A stretch of 33,324 nucleotides of DNA, from NCBI GenBank assembly GCA_964391885.1, contig CAYMNU010000076.1:1-33324 (forward strand). Reading direction: 5' to 3'. Shown in pieces: positions 30,221 through 33,324 of this stretch. Numbering within the stretch: the first letter of the stretch is position 1; each line of letters opens with the position of its first letter. The stretch is from CAYMNU01 sp964391885. GTDB lineage: Archaea > Altiarchaeota > Altiarchaeia > JAFGQM01. The notes beneath the pieces were generated by a model, which was given only the letters and a program-made list of their open reading frames with translations, made no database searches and was not told the origin of the DNA. A program made the position numbers and the translations under genes.

Positions 30221-31216
30221 TCAGAGGTCCCTTTCTATCATATAATCGGCGATTCTTTTGAGCAGCTTTTTCGCAGGGGAATCCGGCAAAGCGCAAAGGC
30301 CCTTCCCCCCCTCTTCAATTATTTCTTTGGCCATCTTTGCGGCCCTATCTACAGAGCCGTACTTGTTCAACAGGGAAATGGCCTCGCGTATCTCAGGCTG
30401 GGAGTTCCTTTCTTTGTCCAGTATGTGCACAAGCCGCTTTTTTTCATGGTCCGTGCAGACCGAAAGCGTGTAGATGACCATCAGCGTGCGCTTCCCTTCG
30501 TTTATGTCTCCGCCAATTTCTTTCCCGTATTTTTTGACATCTCCGCGCAGGTTGAGGACGTCGTCGTGTATCTGGAAGCTTATTCCAATATCCATACCGA
30601 ATTCGCCGAGCGCCGCTATCTGCTTTTCAGTGGCATCGGCGATGATGCCGCCCATCTCGCAGGAAGCTGCCATGAGGGCGCCCGTCTTCCTCTCTATCAT
30701 GTTAAAGTAGTCTTTTTCCGTTATCTCCCATTTCTTCTGCTCGGCCCATGCTATGTCCAGCGCCTGGCCTTCGCAGACGCGCGTGACATAAGCGCTGAGG
30801 CCCTTGATTATCCTCTTGGCCTTCTTGGCTTCCATGTCGCCCACCGCGTCGCCCAGTACTTCATAGGCTCGGGAGAATATCCCATCCCCGCAGTTTATGG
30901 CAGTGCCCAGGCCATATTTGTGGTGCAGGCAGGGCTTGCCCCTTCTGAGCTCGCTCTTGTCTGCGATGTCGTCGTGAACCAGGGTGAAATTATGTATCAT
31001 CTCTATCATGGCTGCTGTAGTTAATGCGTCTTCTTTTTTGCCTCCTACAGCTTCGCAGGATATCATACAGAGCGCGGGCCTTATTCGCTTGCCGCCCCTG
31101 CCAAACAAATCTCGCATCGGGGCGTACAACTCGTCGGGAAACTCTTTTATGTAGCGGGATATCTCTTTCTCTGCCAGCTTCGCATAGGAATCAAGCTCTT
31201 TTTTCAGTGAGTCCAT
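30221..31216 (-). CDS. idsA: Geranylgeranyl diphosphate synthase (bifunctional short-chain isoprenyl diphosphate synthase)
   Basis: 331 residues, ATG at 31216. Motifs: GGKRIRPALC, the first aspartate motif DDIAD (82-86) in LVHDDIADKSELRRGKP, and FQIHDDVLNLRGD for the second, where the third aspartate is asparagine. Phenylalanine F77 stands five residues before the first motif, the place known to limit product to C20 in archaeal enzymes of this type. The product, geranylgeranyl diphosphate, is the side-chain precursor of archaeal ether lipids. The second gene of the family in this window (28138) lacks this phenylalanine. nop5 follows after 32 bp and may share the transcript. Confidence 0.92.
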   Translation of the reverse strand: MDSLKKELDSYAKLAEKEISRYIKEFPDELYAPMRDLFGRGGKRIRPALCMISCEAVGGKKEDALTTAAMIEMIHNFTLVHDDIADKSELRRGKPCLHHKYGLGTAINCGDGIFSRAYEVLGDAVGDMEAKKAKRIIKGLSAYVTRVCEGQALDIAWAEQKKWEITEKDYFNMIERKTGALMAASCEMGGIIADATEKQIAALGEFGMDIGISFQIHDDVLNLRGDVKKYGKEIGGDINEGKRTLMVIYTLSVCTDHEKKRLVHILDKERNSQPEIREAISLLNKYGSVDRAAKMAKEIIEEGGKGLCALPDSPAKKLLKRIADYMIERDL

Positions 31217-31299
31217 CTTTTTTGCCTATTCGCTCAAAACAATAGGGGATATTAATTGCCCCAGCCTTAAAAATAATACGGCATAAATTAAGAACTTCC

Positions 31300-31923
31300 A
31301 TGATATCAATAATAGATTACGGCGCAGGGAACCTGAAAAGCATCAGCAACGCCCTGAAGAAAGTGGGCGCTGATATAGAAGTGGCCGCGGCTGTAAACAG
31401 GAGCGCTGATGCGATAGTCCTCCCGGGCGTGGGGAGCTTCGGCGATGCCATGGAAAAGATTGCGCCATTTAAGCAGGATATGATTGATGCTATCTCCGAT
31501 GGCAAGCCTTTTCTGGGCTTATGTTTAGGGCTTCAGGTGCTATTCGAGGGCAGCGAGGAGGCGCCCGGGGTTAAAGGGCTTGGACTGATAAAGGGCGATT
31601 GTAAGCGTTTCGATGAGGCCAGGGTTCCTAGCGGGAAAGTGCCTCATATGGGTTGGAATGGTCTACAGTTCCGAGTTCCGAGTTCCGAGCCCGCGCCACA
31701 AAATCCCATATTCGAGGGAATCTCCGAGGGCGAGAGCTTCTACTTCGTGCACTCTTTCTATGCGCCCCTTGTGGAGGAAACCTCTGCTGCCTGCAATTAC
31801 GGGCAGGACTTCTCGGCAGCCGTCCAGAAGAAGAATGTCTTTGCCTGCCAGTTTCATCCCGAAAGGAGCGGCGAAGCTGGGCTGAGGGTGCTTGAGAACT
31901 TCGTTAGGCTGGCAAGGAAATAA
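31300..31923 (+). CDS. hisH: Imidazole glycerol phosphate synthase, glutamine amidotransferase subunit HisH
   Basis: 207 residues. A class I amidotransferase with the HisH-specific opening IIDYGAGNLKS, the oxyanion strand PGVGSF, and the nucleophile C75 in LGLCLGLQVLFEGSEE. VPHMGWN and YFVHSFY follow, and the catalytic H186 and E188 lie in CQFHPERSGEAGLRVLENF. It releases ammonia from glutamine for HisF in histidine synthesis. No other histidine gene is nearby, so HisF must be elsewhere, or the protein feeds another amination reaction. A TATA-like TTAAAAATAAT is centred about 28 bases before the ATG, giving a leaderless message. A short loop after VPHMGWN is encoded by three tandem copies of a 7-base unit. 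Confidence 0.93.
   Translation: MISIIDYGAGNLKSISNALKKVGADIEVAAAVNRSADAIVLPGVGSFGDAMEKIAPFKQDMIDAISDGKPFLGLCLGLQVLFEGSEEAPGVKGLGLIKGDCKRFDEARVPSGKVPHMGWNGLQFRVPSSEPAPQNPIFEGISEGESFYFVHSFYAPLVEETSAACNYGQDFSAAVQKKNVFACQFHPERSGEAGLRVLENFVRLARK
31667..31687 (+). repeat. Heptanucleotide tandem repeat inside hisH
   Basis: AGTTCCG three times in tandem, encoding part of the surface loop FRVPSSEPAPQ. Three 7-base units make 21 bases, so the frame is kept, but gain or loss of one unit would shift it. Confidence 0.9.
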
Positions 31924-31947
31924 AGGGGAGTAGAAAAAAGAAGGGGC

Positions 31948-32694
31948 TTATAAGCCCCCGAATGCGAAGCCCGCCGGATTAAAAGAGCCAGCCATGCTTA
32001 TCGAGCTTGACATCGCCGCAAGGAAGATTGCCATCAATATCATACCTATGACAAAGGCTATCACCAGCAGTATCAAATAGGTTACGATCACTCCGGCTAT
32101 GCCGGCCCCCCATGTCGTGCCGTTAGCCATCGCGGCTGCTCTACCTTCCAATAGTACCATCCACACTATAAGCAGTATGACTCCGACTAACATCAATACC
32201 CCCAAAGCCATCATGCCTACTGCATCGGCCGGGTTCACCTGGGTTACCCCATACGCAGTCACTGCTGGTGGGGCTGCAAGGCCTATCAGCAGACCTATTA
32301 TCATTATAGGTACCATTATGAACAGCATCAGGGCTGCATTGACATAAGACAGAAGGCCCACAGTCTTTCCGAAATCTGCAACCTTATTGCCTATCGATGC
32401 AGTCAGCTTTGCAACCATCCATGAAAAGAGCAGGAACATCCCTATGCCCAAGGCTATCATTATCACACTCATTATGACTGTCATGACCATAACCTGGCTA
32501 GCCATACCTTGGAAGGCCGCGGGCAGGCGCATGAGCTGGACTGCACTGCCGACAATCGAAATAACATTATATATCACCAGCGTAAGCACTAGCAGCTTCA
32601 ATCCGTCCCCTACGTTCGCACCGTCCTTCAGCCTCTCAAACGTCTTCGTCGGGCTTGTGAGGACGCCCTTAAGAGCTCCAAATTCTATGGCCAT
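31948..32694 (-). CDS. Yip1-domain-like integral membrane protein
   Basis: 248 residues, ATG at 32694. The opening GALKGVLTSPTKTFERLKDG is the usual start of prokaryotic Yip1-domain proteins (a short cytoplasmic segment with the motif 'P..tFe.l'). Five or more membrane helices follow, at about 33-52, 68-95, 108-140, 160-184 and 198-228. The protein is rich in Met, Ala, Ile and Val and has no charged catalytic residues. The function of these proteins in archaea is unknown. The C-terminus is a small-residue tail (SGS/FNPAGFAFGG-like). It is convergent with hisH, 24 bp apart. The next minus-strand gene upstream is a second small membrane protein with a T-rich terminator between them, so the two are probably separate transcripts. 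Confidence 0.75.
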   Translation of the reverse strand: MAIEFGALKGVLTSPTKTFERLKDGANVGDGLKLLVLTLVIYNVISIVGSAVQLMRLPAAFQGMASQVMVMTVIMSVIMIALGIGMFLLFSWMVAKLTASIGNKVADFGKTVGLLSYVNAALMLFIMVPIMIIGLLIGLAAPPAVTAYGVTQVNPADAVGMMALGVLMLVGVILLIVWMVLLEGRAAAMANGTTWGAGIAGVIVTYLILLVIAFVIGMILMAIFLAAMSSSISMAGSFNPAGFAFGGL

Positions 32695-32707
32695 TTTGTT
32701 TTTGTAT

Positions 32708-32720
32708 TAGCTTTAAGCTA
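32708..32720. promoter_or_regulatory. Palindrome overlapping the promoter region of the Yip1-like gene
   Basis: TAGCTT-T-AAGCTA, a perfect 6-bp inverted repeat with a one-base centre, 14-26 bases before the ATG at 32694. The CTTAAAG core may be the TATA box itself, in which case the palindrome could be an operator. Confidence 0.4.
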
Positions 32721-32734
32721 GGGTATTAAAAGAA

Positions 32735-32767
32735 AGGAAGAATAAAAATAAATAAAAAAGAAAAGGT
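32735..32767 (-). terminator. Poly-T terminator after the small four-helix membrane protein
   Basis: On the minus strand the bases right after the stop at 32776 read CCTTTTCTTTTTTATTTATT and continue T-rich, with no hairpin. This is the typical archaeal oligo-T terminator. Confidence 0.6.
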
Positions 32768-32775
32768 GGATTGGC

Positions 32776-33153
32776 TTATGCTTTGCTCACCAATCCGAGT
32801 ATTCCTGCGACTATGCCGAGGATTGTCCCCGTAAGCAAAAAGCCGCCTCCGCCGAAGATACCTACAATTGCGAACACCAGCGTTAGGATGCTGCCCATCT
32901 GCCTCTTAGCCGGGTTCTTTATCATCATACCTCCGATGAGGCACATCACACCTGCTACGATGGACATTATCGCTGGTATCAGTATTATCATAGTCGGGTC
33001 GAATGCCGGTGCTCCATAATAAGCGCCGTAAGCGCCTGCCATCGAGCTTAGTGTTCCCCACATCAGGAACAGCATAACAGCTCCGCCTATGAACGACACT
33101 GCAGCAATAATAGCCAGTATCATCGCAATCTGCGAATAGTCATTCTCTGCCAT
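32776..33153 (-). CDS. Small four-helix membrane protein
   Basis: 125 residues, ATG at 33153. A short N-terminus (MAENDYSQ) is followed by membrane helices at about 9-32, 54-77, 88-106 and 107-122, with a short outside loop rich in Ala, Gly and Tyr (SSMAGAYGAYYGAPAF) and a basic inside loop (KNPAKRQ). The layout resembles small multi-helix proteins of the DUF4064 kind, but no signature is decisive and the function is unknown. A perfect ribosome site, AGGAGG, lies seven bases before the ATG, the clearest Shine-Dalgarno site in the window; most other first genes here appear leaderless. Confidence 0.75.
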   Translation of the reverse strand: MAENDYSQIAMILAIIAAVSFIGGAVMLFLMWGTLSSMAGAYGAYYGAPAFDPTMIILIPAIMSIVAGVMCLIGGMMIKNPAKRQMGSILTLVFAIVGIFGGGGFLLTGTILGIVAGILGLVSKA

Positions 33154-33160
33154 TTTTTAA

Positions 33161-33166
33161 CCTCCT
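33161..33166 (-). promoter_or_regulatory. Strong Shine-Dalgarno site of the four-helix membrane protein gene
   Basis: AGGAGG on the minus strand, seven bases before ATG 33153, fixing that start. Confidence 0.8.
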
Positions 33167-33169
33167 TTT

Positions 33170-33324
33170 AGTCTTGAATTATTTGACTGTGAATAGAATG
33201 AATAAGAGCTTAAAAACCCCTCAAACGTATGTGTTTAGCTAAATCGGGCTAAAATCGCCTAAAAACCGAAAAGAATATGGCGACTGCGCCATTATTTACA
33301 CATGCCCGAACACCCGGAAGACCT
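33170..33324. other. Window-end intergenic stretch with tandem GCTAAA units, a hairpin and a possible gene start
   Basis: No complete gene is seen. Three imperfect 10-11-bp units (GCTAAATCGG, GGCTAAAATCG, CCTAAAAACCG) follow one another at 33238-33268. A perfect hairpin ATGGCG-ACTG-CGCCAT lies at 33277-33292. An ATG at 33302 opens a plus-strand frame of seven codons to the edge (MPEHPED), too short to judge. Confidence 0.35.

Noticed and set aside
31300..31923. Glutaminase subunit of GMP synthase (partner of guaAB)
   Set aside because: DYGAGNLKS, VPHMGWN and the C-terminal motif are specific to HisH, not to GuaAA.
33302..33324. Start of a further plus-strand gene
   Set aside because: Only seven codons are visible, which is not enough to support a gene call.

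Overview
The window is a gene-dense stretch of an archaeal chromosome, about 33 kb with roughly 30 protein genes and two tRNA genes. Archaeal origin rests on several independent signs. There is a fibrillarin (FlpA) and a Nop5 homologue. GMP synthase occurs as a stand-alone ATP-pyrophosphatase subunit. There is a RibL-type FAD synthetase, a geranylgeranyl diphosphate synthase, 6-phospho-3-hexuloisomerase and a TrpB2-type tryptophan synthase beta. tRNA-Ala carries an intron with a textbook bulge-helix-bulge, and many genes have a TATA box about 27 bases before the start codon (leaderless messages). The many small secreted cysteine-rich, serpin, MopE-like and Vps62-like proteins resemble those of uncultivated archaeal lineages (DPANN or Altiarchaeota-like), but the exact phylum cannot be fixed from this sequence alone.

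Layout. Positions 1-2536 (minus strand) hold a tight run of three secreted or membrane-anchored proteins: a serpin with an N-terminal eight-cysteine cluster, a cysteine-rich protein, and a protein that looks like a beta-propeller protein cut by the window edge. Positions 2749-6551 are housekeeping: an MscS channel, acylphosphatase, GMP synthase subunit B, ThiL and RibL, the last two divergent from one 32-bp palindromic promoter. Positions 6560-10688 hold two paralogous surface proteins built of repeated CGDG cysteine modules, then a VWA protein with a cytoplasmic zinc ribbon. Positions 10711-13448 hold TrpB2 and a DEAD-box helicase.

Positions 13449-19947 are the most accessory-looking part. 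A hairpin-rich non-coding stretch carries copies of the 3' end of tRNA-Lys. It is followed by a 1116-residue mosaic surface protein whose central propeller is markedly AT-rich, tRNA-Lys, a repeat/palindrome cluster, a Vps62-domain membrane protein with a zinc ribbon, and the intron-bearing tRNA-Ala. Positions 13551-17579 have the architecture of a tRNA-integrated island that lacks an integrase.

Positions 19948-33153 return to core functions. There is 6-phospho-3-hexuloisomerase with a CorA-like membrane protein. A compact minus-strand cluster follows: smc-scpA-scpB, a HExxH zinc-protease-like gene, a DUF4186-like gene and fibrillarin. Then come two polyprenyl diphosphate synthases of different predicted chain length, Nop5, an orphan HisH, and two multi-pass membrane proteins.

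The genes fall into two functional themes. One is central information and metabolism: chromosome condensation, C/D-box RNA methylation, purine, flavin, thiamine and lipid synthesis. The other is an elaborate extracytoplasmic protein set of disulfide-rich modules, a protease inhibitor, a VWA domain and propellers. The second theme, with the tRNA-Lys island and the structured non-coding stretch beside it, is where undescribed biology is most likely.
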